The position numbers and the translations under genes were made by a program. From contig OZ038386.1 in the NCBI GenBank assembly GCA_964036045.1, positions 13,307,613 to 13,371,612 on the forward strand: a DNA stretch of 64,000 bases, given 5' to 3'. This document shows positions 50,061 to 60,860 of the stretch, one piece after another. Source of the DNA: Eutreptiella sp. 'Long Island Sound 2002'. Taxonomy: Eukaryota > Euglenozoa > Euglenophyceae > Eutreptiales > Eutreptiaceae. The notes beneath the pieces are model-generated. The model searched no databases and was not told the origin of the DNA. It was given only the letters and a program-made list of their open reading frames with translations. Positions within the stretch are counted from its first letter, which is position 1, and each line of letters begins with the position of its first letter.

Positions 50061-50967
50061 CCAACCATCCTACTTCCCATCCGGAGAGTCCAGAGAGTAG
50101 ATTCGTTGGGACCTGTGAATTGTGCCGTTGTGACTGTGATGTTGTGGCATTTGCTTTCCCTATGCAGGTCTTTTTCGTTCATGCTTCCTCCACACACTGG
50201 GATGGAGTCGACAGAACCCTCCATCAAGGGAGTTGCTCACTAAGGTGAAGGGGCAGGTCCAGTGATCTTTGTGTTCTGGCGGCCTCACTGCCAGACTCAG
50301 AATGGCCCATGATCCCATATGAGTACTGTCCCTGCTGACCCATGCTGGTGTCCCTTCTTTTTTTCTCCACATGCACCCACACATCCAGTGCGTCAATGTG
50401 CTGGCGTTGTTTTCGCTTCTGCCCAGTTTTCCCCAATTTTCATTGGTCCTGACGTTCAGCTGAAGAATCCAGGACTGAAGAGCTAGGATGCAGGTTCCCC
50501 CAGGGTTCTGTAGGTTTCAGGGGTCCGCCAGGTTCCAGCAGAGTCCAGCCAGGTTCCCAGGAGGGTCCAGGCAGGTTCCAGAAAGGTGACTGCAGGCTGC
50601 AATTATGAGCATTGGGATAAACATGCCACTCAAGTCTAGACCAGTCTATACAGTACAGGACACACTGTAGTATTGTCCCATTGCCGGAGGGTGGCATCGT
50701 CGTTTGTATTTTCAAGGTGCAGTAGGCATTGGGGAGGGGGCCCTGCAAGCGCCTTCAGGGTAGAGCAATGCAGATGCTCTTTGACTGAGAACACTGCACA
50801 TCTCTCTTGCTGTTTCTTTTCTTCAAAGGTTGATTGTCATTGCTCAGACCTGAAAGTCTGTGGCTTGTGGCTGGCGCGAGACACGACACTCTCTGAGCCA
50901 TTGTTTTGAGCTTTGTGCGACGCCACCGGGGCATTCTTTGTGCTGTTGATAGCCGGCCAGTCATCAG

Positions 50968-51453
50968 ATGCCATTCGTGAAACCATTTCGTAAAAGGAGG
51001 CGGTCGACGAACAAGGCCGAGTCTCTTGGGGCCCAAATCATCGGAGATCGGATCGCCCGCACCAAAAAGAAGCGCAAGGTCGGGGACGAGGGCACAGCAG
51101 ATGATGCATTGGATGTGACAGCCGACGGGTACGTTCCTGCGGACCAGAGCGAGAAAATCTTCAAATACGCACGCGAGCTGCAAGATGACGAGGAGAAAGA
51201 CGCTGGCGATGCGGAGGAAGATGAAGACCCTGCGGACGCAGGGGAAGGGGACGACGACGACGAGGAGGACGTGGAGCTGGAGTACTCCGACACCATGTCA
51301 ATGAAGTCGCAGTTCACGGATCTGTGCAGTATGCCCGATATCGACGGGGAATTGGACCCGGAGGACGAGCGCATCCTCAACGACATGATGCCGACTTCGT
51401 TTGTGCAGACGCGGAACCTGGCAGACATGATCTTGGAAAAGATCCGAGAGAAG
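50968..51453 (+). CDS. BYSL: Bystin exon 1
   Basis: Starts at ATG 50,968 (MPFVKPFRKRRRSTN) and includes a long acidic stretch (DAGEGDDDDEEDVELEY), then PEDERILNDMM and LADMILEKIREK. The end is placed after AAG, giving a GC donor (GCATTT). The alternative GT donor (CTC before GTCCCC, exon end 51,468) keeps phase and would add AFGPL. Confidence 0.93.
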
Positions 51454-54400
51454 GCATTTGGCCCTCTCGTCCCCTGGCCCACTGCCTCCCTCCCTCCACC
51501 CTCTCCGCCACTCCCCCATGCAAGATCGAGCGCTGCTTTCCCTGCGTTTATGACAGTAACATTTGAACCGGGATGCTGTACTGCGTTGTGATGGCGGCTG
51601 CACCTACTGACCAGTGCATGCGAGCCTTGGACCAGTGGTTTGGTTTTGAGGTTGGTTCCAGTAACATCACAGTCACGGGTGCAGTGCCCGAGCTGTGCAT
51701 CAATTTATTCAACATCCAGTTTAATGCGGGACCCAATTTAGCTTGGTCCTGATTCGCAGAGGTGGTGAAAGATGATGGGATTCTGTGCATTTTTCATTGT
51801 CCATTGTACTGTGTTGTGTTGTGTGGTGTGGTGTGGTGTGGTGTGGTGTGCCGAAGGCGCTGTTACCAAAGGGCAAAGGCCGGGATGTCTACCCACGGGT
51901 AAAGGTAAACGGGCTGGGCTGTGTGTGTTGTGTGCGCGCTGTGTGTAAGTGTGTTGTGGCATAGCCGGACCAGTGCACTCTCGCACTTGGCCGACACTGC
52001 CTTGCCGACGCCTGCGCGCAGTCACACAGGGTCTCATTTGCCCACTGCACCCTGCGTGCCGCGCTGCACCACCAGTGCCTTCTCTGTGGTGCCGCATTGC
52101 TTGGCGCTCGGCACCACACTGCACTGTGTGTGCCCTGCTGCACCGTTGTTGTGGGCAGGGGGCAGTGGGCAGTGTTACGCACTGCCTGGGGGCTGTGGGC
52201 AATGGAAATAGTGCTTCGCACTGCCGCATTGCCTGAGGGCAGTGGGGAGTGGTACTCCCGCCGCTCAATGCCTCCCTCCCTTGGGGCAGTGGGCCGGGCA
52301 TCTCCTGCAATACACTGCCGCCCTGCCTGGGGCAGTGGGCAGTGGTACTCCTGCGACACACTGCGCCACGGCCTGGGGGCAGTGGGCAGTGGACCTCCTG
52401 CAACGCACTGCCTCACTGCCTGGGGGCAGTGGGCAGTGGGACTTTTGCAATGCGCTGCTCCACTGCCTGGGGGCAGGGGGCAGTGGATCTCCTGCAACGC
52501 ACTGCCTCACTGCCTGGGGGCAGTGGACAGTGCAACTCCTGCAATGCACTGCCCCACTGCCTGGGGGCAGTGGGCAGTGCAACTCCTGCAATGCACTGCC
52601 TCACTGCCTTGGGGCAATGGGCAGCGCAACTCCTGCAATGCACTGCCTCACTGCCCTGGGGCAGTGGGCAGTGGAACTCCTTCAATGCACTGCCTCACTG
52701 CCTGGGGGCAGTCGGCAGCGCAACTCCTGCAATGCACCGCCGCACTGCCTGGGGGCAGTGGGCAGTGCAACTCCTGCAATGCACTGCCTCACTGCCCGGG
52801 GGCAGTGGACAGTGCAGCTTCTGCAATGCACTGCCTCACTGCCCTGGGGTAGTGGGCACTGGAACTCTTGCAATGCACTACCCTACTGCCTGGGGGCAGT
52901 GGGCAGTGCAACTCCTGCAATGCACTGCCTCACTGTCCTGGGGCAGTTGGCAGTGGAACTCCTGCAATGCACTGCCTCACTGCCTGGGGGCAGTGGACAG
53001 TGCAGCTTCTGCAACGCACTGCCTCACTGCCCTGGGGCAGTGGGCAGTGGAACCCCTGCAATGCACTGCCTCACTGCCTGGGGGCGGTGGGCAGTGCAAC
53101 TCCTGCAATCCACTGCCTCACTGCCCGGGGGCAGTGGGCAGTGCAACTCCTGCAATGCACTGCCTCAGTGCCCTGGGGCAGTGGGCAGTGCAACTCCTGC
53201 AACGCACCGCCTCACTGCCTGGGGGCAGTGGACGGCGCAACTCCCGCAATGCACTGCCGCACTGCCTGGGGGCAGTGGGCAGTGCAACTCCTGCAATGCA
53301 CTGCCTCACTGCCCTGGGGCAGTGGGCAGTGGAACTCCTGCAATGCACTGCCTCACTGCCTGGGGGCAGTGGACAGTGCAACTCCTGCAATGCACTGTCT
53401 CACTGCCCTGGGGCAGTGGGCAGTGCAACTCCTGCAATGCACCACCTCACTGCCTGGGCGCAGTGGGCAGTGGAACTCCTGCAATGCACTGCCCCACTGC
53501 CTGGGGGCAGTGGGCAGTGGAAACCCCCGCAATGCACGGCCTCAGCGCCTTGGGGCGGTGGGCAGTGCAACTCCTGCAACGCACTGCCTCACTGCCTGGG
53601 GGCAGTGGACAGTGCAGCTCCTGCAATGCACTGCCTCACTGCCTGGGGGCAGTGGGCAGTGGAACCCCTGCAATGCACTGCCTCACTGCCCTGGGGCAGT
53701 GGGCAGTGGAACTCCTGCAATGAACTGCCTCACTGCCTGGGGGCAGTGGACAGTGCAACTTCGGCAATGCACTGCCTCACTGCCCTGGGGCAGTGGGCAG
53801 TGGAACTCCTGCAATGCACTGCCTCACTGCCTGGGGGCAGTGGACAGTGCAACTTCGGCAATGCACTGCCTCACTGCCCTGGGGCAGTGGGCAGTGGAAC
53901 TCCTGCAATGCGCTGCCCAACTGCCTGGAGGCAGTGGGCAGTGCGACTCCTGCCATGCACTGCCTCACTGCCTGAGGGCAGTGGGCAGTGCAGCTGCTGC
54001 AATGCACTGCCTCACTGCCCTGGGGCAGTGGGCAGTGGACCTCCTGCAATGTACTGCCTTACTGCCTGGGGGCAGTGGGCAGTGCAACTCCTGCAATACA
54101 CGGCCGCATTGCCTGGGGGCAGTGGGAAGTGCAACTCCTGCAATGCATTGCCTCACTGCCGTCGGGCAGTAGGCAGTGGAACTCCTGCAATGCACTGCCT
54201 CACTGCCTGGGGGCAGTGGACAGTGCAACTCCTGCAATGCACTACCTCACTGCCTGGGGGCAGTGGGTAGTGCAACTCCTGCAATGCACTACCTCACTGC
54301 CTGGGGGCAGTGGGCAGTGGAACTCCTGCAACGCACTGCCGCACCGCCTGGGGGCGGTGAGCAGTGGAACTCCTGCAATGCACTGCCTCACTGCCTGGGG

Positions 54401-57400
54401 GCAGTGGGCAGTGGACCTCCTGCAATGCACTGCCTCACTGTCTGGGGCAGTGGGCAGTGCAACTCCTGCAATGCACTGCCTCACTGCCTGGGGGCAGCGG
54501 GCAGTGCAGCTTCTGCAATGCACTGCCTCTCTGCCCTGGGGCAGTGGGCAGTGGACCTCCTGCAATGGACTGCCTTACTCCCTGGGGGCAGTGGGCAGTG
54601 CAACTCCTGCAATACACGGCCGCATTGCCTGGGGGCAGTGGGCAGTGCAACTCCTGCAATGCACTGCCTCACTGCCCTCGGGCAGTAGGCAGCGGAACTC
54701 CTGCAATGCACTGCCTCACTGTCTGGGGGCAGTGGGTAGTGCAACTCCTGCAATGCACTACCTCACTGCCTGGGGGCAGTGGGCAGTGGAACTCCTGCAA
54801 CGCACTGCCGCACCGCCTGGGGGCGGTGGGCATTGGAACTCCTGCAATGCACTGCCTCACTGCCTGGGGGCAGTGGGCAGTGGAACTCCTGCAATGCAGT
54901 GCCTCACTGCCTGGGGGCAGTGGGCAGTGGAACTCCTGCAATGCACTGCCTCACCGCCTGGGGGTAGTGGGCAGTGCAACTCCTGCAATGCACCGCCGCA
55001 ATGCCTGGGGGCAGTGGGCAGTGGAACTCCTGCAATGCACTGCCTTACTGCCTGGGGGCAGTGGGCAGTGCAACTCCTGCAATACACGGCCGCATTGCCT
55101 GGGGGCAGTGGGCAGTGGAACTCCTGCAATGCATTGCCTCACTGCCGTCAGGCAGTAGGCAGTGGAACTCCTGCAATGCACTGCCTCACTGCCTGGGGGC
55201 AGTGGGTAGTGCAACTCCTGCAATGCACTACCTCACTGCCTGGGGGCAGTGGGCAGTGGAACTCCTGCAACGTACTGCCGCACCGCCCGGGGGCGGTGGG
55301 CAGTGGAACTCCTGCAATGCACTGCCTCACTGCCTGGGGGCAGTGGGCAGTGGACCTCCTGCAATGCACTGCCTCACTGTTTGGGGCAGTGGGCAGTGCA
55401 ACTCCTGCAATGCACTGCCTCACTGCCTGGGGGCAGCGGGCAGTGCAGCTTCTGCAATGCACTGCCTCTCTGCCCTGGGGCAGTGGGCAGTGGACCTCCT
55501 GCAATGCACTGCCTTACTCCCTGGGGGCAGTGGGCAGTGCAACTCCTGCAATACACGGCCGCATTGCCTGGGGGCAGTGGGCAGTGCAACTCCTGCAATG
55601 CAGTGCCTCACTGCCCTCGGGCAGTAGGCAGCGGAACTCCTGCAATGCACTGCCTCACTGTCTGGGGGCAGTGGGTAGTGCAACTCCTGCAATGCACTAC
55701 CTCACTGCCTGGGGGCAGTGGGCAGTGGAACTCCCGCAACGCACTGCCGCACCGCCTGGGGGCGGTGGGCATTGGAACTCCTGCAATGCACTGCCTCACT
55801 GCCTGGGGGCAGTGGGCAGTGGACCTCCTGCAATGCACTACCTCACTGTCTGGGGCAGTGGGCAGTGCAACTCCTGCAATACACTGCCGCACTGCTTGGG
55901 GGGCAGTGGGCAGTGCAACTCCTGCAATGCACTGCCTCGCTGCCTGGGGGCAGTGGGCAGTGCAACTTCTGCAATGCAGTGCCTCACTGCCTGGGGCAGT
56001 GGGCAGTGGAACTCCTGCAATGCACTGCCTCACTGCCTGGGGGCAGTGGACAGTGCAACTCCTGCAATGCACTGCCTCGCCGCCTGGGGGCAATGGGCAG
56101 TGGAACGCCTGCAACGCACTGCCTCACTGCCTGGGGGCAGTGGGCAGTGGAACTCCTGCAATGCACTGCCCCAGTGCCTGGGGGCAGCGGGCAGTGCAAC
56201 TCTTGCTATGCACTGCCTCACTGCCCTGGGGCAGTGGGCAGTGGACCTCCTGCAGGTGTGGTGTGGTGTGGTGTGGTGTGGTGTGGTGTGGTGTGGTGTG
56301 CCGAAGGCGCTGTTACCAAAGGGCAAAAGGCCGGGATGTCTACCCACGGGTACAGGTAAACGGGCTGGGCTGTGTGTGTTGTGTGCGCGCTGTGCGTAAG
56401 TGTGTATTCCTCGGCAGGGGGAGGGGGAGTCGGGGAGACCTGGTGAGCTCGCCTCTGGCGACCGCGCTTATTCCAGGAGCTCTCGCTGCACCCCTTCCCT
56501 TTCTGCTTGTTGGTGCAGGCGTAGCTCCTGCAACGCCCACGCCATTGTGCTGCCCGGGCCCAGGCGGGCCTTCAGCAGTGTGGCACGCGCCTTGGCGTGG
56601 GCGTACCAGATCCGTATGGACTCCTCCACGACGTGACGGAGGAACTCCGTGCCCAGCGAGTGGGGCCCTGTACACTCCAGGTGGGCCAGCTGCATGGAGG
56701 GGGTCCGCAGGGCTGCCGCCCGGTGTGGTGTGGTGTGGTGTGGTGTGGTGTGATGTGGTGTGGTGTGGTGTGGTGTGTTGTGGTGTGTTGTGATAGGTCT
56801 GCCTCTCTGCCTCTCTGCCACCCTCAGGAGGAGAAGAAGGCAAAGCAGGACAGAGAGGACGCCAGATCGGAGGCGGGTTCCGAGACTGGGTCGCGCTCAG
56901 GGCCCAAATTCGACCCCAAGGTAACGAAGGTGTACAAGGCTGTGGGGACGATGCTCAGCAAATATCGAAGCGGCAGAATCCCGAAGGCATTGAAGCTACT
57001 CCCCCACATGCAGGATTGGGAGGAGCTGCTGCTCCTTACGCGCCCACATAATTGGACTCCGCACGCCATGTATCAGGTGTGTGCCGCTGGCTTTGCAAGA
57101 TGATGCGCTTGGGTGACCAAGGTTCTGTGCCTGTGACGCGGCACACCAGCAAACGACAGCCCAGCACAGCACAGCAAAGAGCAGCGCAACGCAACACCAC
57201 ATCACGCTACACAACACAACGTAACACCACATAACACAGCACAGTACAACGCAGCAGAACACAGTACACCATAATACAGCACAACACGACGCAACACGAA
57301 ATAGCACAACACAACACAACACAACACAACACAACACAACACAACACGACACGACACGACATAACGCGACACAACACAACACGACCCAGGTCAACACAAC

Positions 57401-59906
57401 ACGACACAGCACAACACAATACTGCACAACACAAAACAGCACAACATAACATAGCACAACACAACACAACACGACACAACACAACATAACACAGCACAAC
57501 ACAGCACAACACAGCACAACACAACACAACACAACACAACACAACACAACACAACACAACACAACACAGCACAGCACAGCACAATACAACACGACACAGC
57601 ACAACACAGCACAGTACAGCACAACAGAACACAGCACAACACAACCCGAAACGACACAGCACAGCACCGGACTGCACCACCCACAGCACAACGCAATACA
57701 ACATAACACCACTCAATGCAGCAGATCATGCCAAAGACGAGTAGAAGAGCATAAGGGCGAGTAATGTACGTCTTCATGGAGGTGGGAGAGAGTTCAATTG
57801 CATTGCACGCTCGTTGTGATACCGCATTAATGCATCTTGCGGCAATGTGTCAGGCAACAAGGATCTTCGCGTCCAACCTCAATGAACGCATGGCTCAGCG
57901 TTTCTACCAGGCGGTGCTGCTGCCATCCGTGCGGTCCTGGATGAAGGAAACTAAGCACATGCCACCGCACTATTTTATGGCCATCCGCAAAGCTATCTTC
58001 AAGCAGAAAGCGTTCATTCGAGGCTTCCTCCTACCACTTGTCGAGGAGCAGGATTGCGGCCTGCGGGAGGCCATGGTAGTCGGATCGGTGCTCCAAAAGA
58101 CGTCCATCAAGGTCCTCCTTTACCCTTTCTTCCCTAAAGGGCCATCGTGTTGTGGCGAGCTGCGTTGTGGGCTATGTTGGGCCGTGTTGGATTGGGTTGG
58201 GTGTTGCGTTACGTGGTCTCCGTGTGGCGTGTCTTGTGTTGTCTTGTGTTGCGTTGTGTTGTGTTGTGCTGTGTTGCGTTGCGCTGCTATACGCACTGTG
58301 CTGTGCTGTGCTGTGTGTTGTAGGGTGGGCTGGGTTGGGTTTCGTGTTGCATTGTGTGGTTTCTGATGTGTCTATTTTTCTCCCATCAAGGACCATCCTG
58401 TTGTGCCGAGCTGTGCTGTGTCATGCCGTGCTGTGTTGTGTTATGTTATGTTGTGCTTTTGGGCTCGGTTGCATCGCATTGTGTTGCGTGTGGCGTGTTG
58501 CGCGTTGCATTGTGTCGACTCCAGTTTGTGGTGTGTGTCGTGTCGTGTCGTGTCGTGTTGTCTTGTCTTGTGTTCTGCTCTGATGTAGTGTGCTGTGTTG
58601 TGCAGTTTTGTGTTGCATCGTAGTATGCTGTGCCGTTCTGTGCACTGTTGTTCTGCGTCTTGTATTGCGCGGCACTTCGCAGTGCAGTCTTGATGTCTTG
58701 TCTAGGTGGTCAATGCTGCGGTTGCCATGGCGAAGATGGCTTTGATGCCATACTCGGGTGCCACAAGTCTCTTCCTGCGGGTGTTCTTTGACAAGCGGTA
58801 CCAGCTGCCCTTGGGCTGCATCGATGCAATTGTGCAACATTTCGGGTCTCAGCTCCAGCACAATCCTAGCAGTACGTATCAATTGCCGGTTCTATGGCAT
58901 CAATGCCTCTTGACTTTCCTTCAGCGGTACAAAAATGAGCTCACCCCGGACCAGATCTATTTGATAAACAAGGTCTGTCCTGTATATCTGCTTCTCTGCC
59001 CCAAATTTCTCTTCGCTTTGATTTCGTTCACTTCATTTCTCTGTGTTGTACCCCCCGCCCCGTGTCCAACGAACACTTCCATTCGGACCGTATTTTTTTG
59101 GGACCTAATTAATTGGGTACTGGATTAGGTACCGGGCTCCAGAACCGCAGTTTCAGGCCAAAAGTTTGGGGAAACGAGGGGCTGTTGTGATGCATCTTGC
59201 AGTATTGGTGGGCAAATTTGTAAAGCGGGTAGGGGAGAGGAACAGGGATGGGAGTAGAGAGGCATGAGCAGAGGAAGAGGAAGGGGAAGAGAGTACCTCA
59301 CTTCCCCCTGTGTCCAACGAACAATTTTTTCCTCAAAAAATAGGGTCGGAACAGGAGTGTTCGTTAGACACACCGTTTGGTGTATACGACAATATTGTGA
59401 AACGATGGTAACACATCCCTAGGCACAAGATACCCAGCCTATTCACTGCGCAATTAGCACTTTTGAGAGTAGAAGCACTCCATCCGGAAAAGTTGAACAT
59501 GCTCCCCGGCTTGGGGCCCCTTTTGTTCTTGGCATGGGCAGAAGTGGCAGCCCGATCTGGCTCGGGCACCTTTGGGACAGACAGCTCACCAGTGTGGTAC
59601 CTCTTGTATAGCAACTCCCGGCCTGGTGCAAGCAGAGAATCAGTCATGGTGGGCAATAGAGGTCCTGTAGTTGACTTCCTCTTTCCTCCCCTCCCCTCTC
59701 GTCTCCCCTCTTCTCCTATTGTCCTCTTTCTTTCTCGGTGTTTCCCGCTTGCTCACTTGCACTGCTTCTTTCAGGTGATCAACAAGCACAACCACTACTT
59801 GATCAGCTCAGAGATCCGACGAGAATTGATGCCGATTATGCAGAGGCTGGCGAAGGACAAGGACAAGGCGGCCAAGACTGGTAAGAGTAAAGGGAAGGGT
59901 AATTGA
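50968..59906 (+). CDS. BYSL: Bystin / Enp1 homologue, 40S ribosomal subunit biogenesis factor, five exons
   Basis: Five phase-0 exons (50,968-51,453, 56,828-57,076, 57,854-58,111, 58,706-58,972, 59,775-59,906) give 463 residues, close to the usual 430-480 of the family. The N-terminus is basic and then highly acidic, as in other bystins. The conserved core is unmistakable: LADMILEKIREK, SKYRSGRIPKALKLLP, ATRIFASNLNERMAQRFY, LREAMVVGSVLQ, YSGATSLFLRVFFDKRYQLP, LPVLWHQCLLTFLQRY and ISSEIRREL. Bystin/Enp1 acts in nucleolar and nuclear pre-40S particles, in 18S rRNA maturation and 40S export. Introns total about 7.5 kb. Intron 1 (5.4 kb) holds the 47-bp minisatellite and has either an unusual GC donor or a weak GT donor 15 bases later. 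Confidence 0.96.
51818..51955 (+). repeat. Dispersed GTGTG-tailed repeat, copy 3 (left flank of the minisatellite)
   Basis: A GTGTG run, then GTGCCGAAGGCGCTGTTACC, GGCCGGGATGTCTACCCACG and TGTGTGTTGTGTGCGCGCTG. It is nearly identical to 56,256-56,404 in the same orientation. Confidence 0.9.
52140..56255. repeat. 47-bp minisatellite array, about 88 copies
   Basis: The unit runs GCACTGCCTCACTGCCTGGG, then GGCAGTGGGCAGTG, then CAACTCCTGCAAT, 47 bases in all, and contains inverted CACTGCC/GGCAGTG words able to form hairpins. Copies differ by a few substitutions. The first few units (52,140-52,400) are the most diverged. Blocks of about 10 units recur (variant ATACACGGCCGCATTG at 54,097, 54,612, 55,082 and 55,552), indicating a higher-order period of 470 bases. 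Because 47 is not a multiple of three and the unit lacks stops, all + strand frames and much of the minus strand stay open; none of those long frames is a gene. Confidence 0.97.
56256..56404 (+). repeat. Dispersed GTGTG-tailed repeat, copy 4 (right flank of the minisatellite)
   Basis: A longer GTGTG run followed by the same body as 51,818-51,955. It lies directly against the last minisatellite unit, so the array is sandwiched between two direct copies. Confidence 0.9.
56468..56735 (-). pseudogene. Coding-like repeat segment, antisense in bystin intron 1
   Basis: The minus-strand frame reads LAHLECTGPHSLGTEFLRH, then VVEESIRIWYAHAKARATLL and GSTMAWALQELRLHQQ, ending in a stop at 56,468. The + strand segment at 39.98-40.09 kb encodes the homologous GTEFI...ESLKVWLAHAKA...GTM with two stops. 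Both copies are next to GTGTG/CACAC repeats. I take this as a fragment of a protein encoded by an unidentified mobile element. It has no start codon; the upstream frame runs into the pentanucleotide repeat. Confidence 0.5.
56722..56795. repeat. (GTGTG)n microsatellite
   Basis: About 14 units with few interruptions, just upstream of bystin exon 2. Confidence 0.9.
56828..57076 (+). CDS. BYSL: Bystin exon 2
   Basis: An 83-codon exon after CCACCCTCAG. It begins with a charged linker (EEKKAKQDREDARSE) and enters the conserved core at FDPKVTKVYKAVGTMLSKY, ending HAMYQ before GTGTGT. Confidence 0.95.
57200..57712. repeat. (ACAAC)n pentanucleotide microsatellite
   Basis: About 500 bases of ACAAC/ACAGC/ACGAC units fill most of bystin intron 2. 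Cys/Val/Leu-rich frames on the minus strand are artefacts. Confidence 0.95.
57854..58111 (+). CDS. BYSL: Bystin exon 3
   Basis: An 86-codon exon with ATRIFASNLNERMAQRFY, then YFMAIRKAIFKQKAFIRGFL and LREAMVVGSVLQKTSIK. It ends AAG before GTCCTC. Confidence 0.96.
58170..58645. repeat. Degenerate (GTGTT)n pentanucleotide repeat
   Basis: This fills most of bystin intron 3 and is roughly the reverse complement of the intron 2 repeat (GTTGT/GTGTT/GCTGT units). The two introns of one transcript thus carry complementary repeats flanking exon 3. Confidence 0.85.
58706..58972 (+). CDS. BYSL: Bystin exon 4
   Basis: An 89-codon exon with PYSGATSLFLRVFFDKRYQL and LPVLWHQCLLTFLQRYKNEL, the most conserved C-terminal bystin block. 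Confidence 0.96.
59046..59680. mobile_element. Family R2 element, copy 2, with inverted ends (bystin intron 4)
   Basis: The left part (59,055-59,103, GTGTCCAACGAACACTTCC...) is matched by an inverted copy at 59,327-59,374. Between them is the GAAACGAGGGGCTGTTGTG block shared with 44.9-45.1 kb. A minus-strand frame (59,333-59,656) carries PTMTDSLLAPGREL and ends the element near 59,680 with the shared AGGACCTCTATTGCCCACC (reverse complement). It looks like a nested or rearranged copy of a transposon that once encoded protein. Confidence 0.6.
59775..59906 (+). CDS. BYSL: Bystin exon 5 (terminal)
   Basis: Starts after CTTCTTTCAG and encodes ISSEIRRELMPIMQRL and a Lys-rich end (KDKDKAAKTGKSKGKGN), then TGA at 59,904. 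Confidence 0.94.
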   Translation: MINKHNHYLISSEIRRELMPIMQRLAKDKDKAAKTGKSKGKGN

Positions 59907-60783
59907 GAGCCTGTCTGGCTGTGATCTAATGGCCTCGTTGCACAGTAAGGCGGTGAGCTTCACACCGGGTGCGGAACATTGGTGGCGTACCCTCGGCTCG
60001 GAGACAAGTGCTAATTCTGTGCGTGCGGGAGTCCGCATGAGGCGCCCCCTGCGCACCCCCTCCCCCTCCCCCGTCCGCCCGCTCTGAGTGCTAAGCGAAG
60101 CTTCTTATTTTGAGCCGAGGTAGTAGTAGGTTGAGGGTGGTCGTCACAATTTGAGTGGCATAGTGTTGGGGTGCAGGGGTGTTGCGCGTTGGGCACACAT
60201 TTGGAAGCCACAGGTGGCAGCCCGGAATAGGGGATGTTCTGGTGCAGGAAGTTGTGTTGCATGTTGCGCTGTTCTGTGTTGGTGTTGTGTTGCCTCATGA
60301 GTTGTACATGGAACGGGAGGGATACTACGTGGCTGCCGGCGGTACTCAAGTGTTAAACGCGGATTCATGCCGACCAAAAGGAGGGCATTGGGCAATTGTG
60401 GCAGTTGAGGCATTTTTGTCGTGTTGTTCGTGTTGCACAGGGTTTTTGTCCCAAATATTTTTTGGAAAAGGATTGTTTCCTGTGCAGATTGCAACGTGGC
60501 TCCCATGAAATCCGGTGTTTTTCAATGAAGCAATAAGTCCAGTGGACTCTGAGCGAATACCCCAGCAGCAGGACATGCGCAGCACTGCTCTCAACACGCA
60601 GTGTTGTTACGAGTGCTTGGGGGCTCTTGTGCCCTAAACGCCTTTGCCGCTCCTTTTGGACCTCCTCTGCTCGTTTCTGCCTCCATTGAACACTCCCTCA
60701 TTTGGAGCCCCGAAAAATCGGTCTACATGCGACACCCCCCCCCGTTATTCTAGCCACCCAACCCCAATGCACCCGGCGCGTTC

Positions 60784-60859
<76 letters not shown>

Positions 60860-60860
60860 G
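60784..60860. repeat. (TTG)n microsatellite, about 25 units
   Basis: Perfect GTT/TTG repeat. The Gln, Asn and Val runs it encodes in various frames are not evidence for a gene. Confidence 0.97.

Larger units (their letters stand above)
43486..50967. other. Intergenic region between the WD40 and bystin genes (7.5 kb)
   Basis: No gene recognised. It contains dispersed families R2 and F, an alternating GTGC patch (45,397-45,432), a GGTC run (46,181-46,203), an 18-base A-run (46,816-46,833), and several poly-G/C tracts. The frame 49,313-49,630 and neighbouring frames are probably transposon debris. The promoter of bystin should lie in the last few hundred bases, but I see no clear core element. 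Confidence 0.55.
51454..56827. other. Bystin intron 1 (5.4 kb)
   Basis: Consists of, in order: about 365 bases of ordinary sequence, a GTGTG-tailed dispersed repeat, a 4.1-kb 47-bp minisatellite, a second direct copy of the dispersed repeat, a minus-strand coding-like segment, and a last GTGTG run 30-105 bases before the acceptor. Confidence 0.85.

Noticed and set aside
52140-56255. CRISPR array
   Set aside because: The array consists of continuous 47-bp units without unique spacers, in a eukaryotic intron.
52242-56793. Very long open frames (up to about 800 codons) with repeated CTAS, HCLGAVGS and QWAVQLLQ motifs
   Set aside because: They are translations of a 47-bp tandem repeat whose length is not a multiple of three and whose unit has no stop, so all frames are open, including several on the minus strand. 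They lie in a bystin intron.
56996-57777. Minus-strand Cys/Val/Leu frames resembling a membrane protein
   Set aside because: Translation of the (ACAAC)n microsatellite in bystin intron 2.
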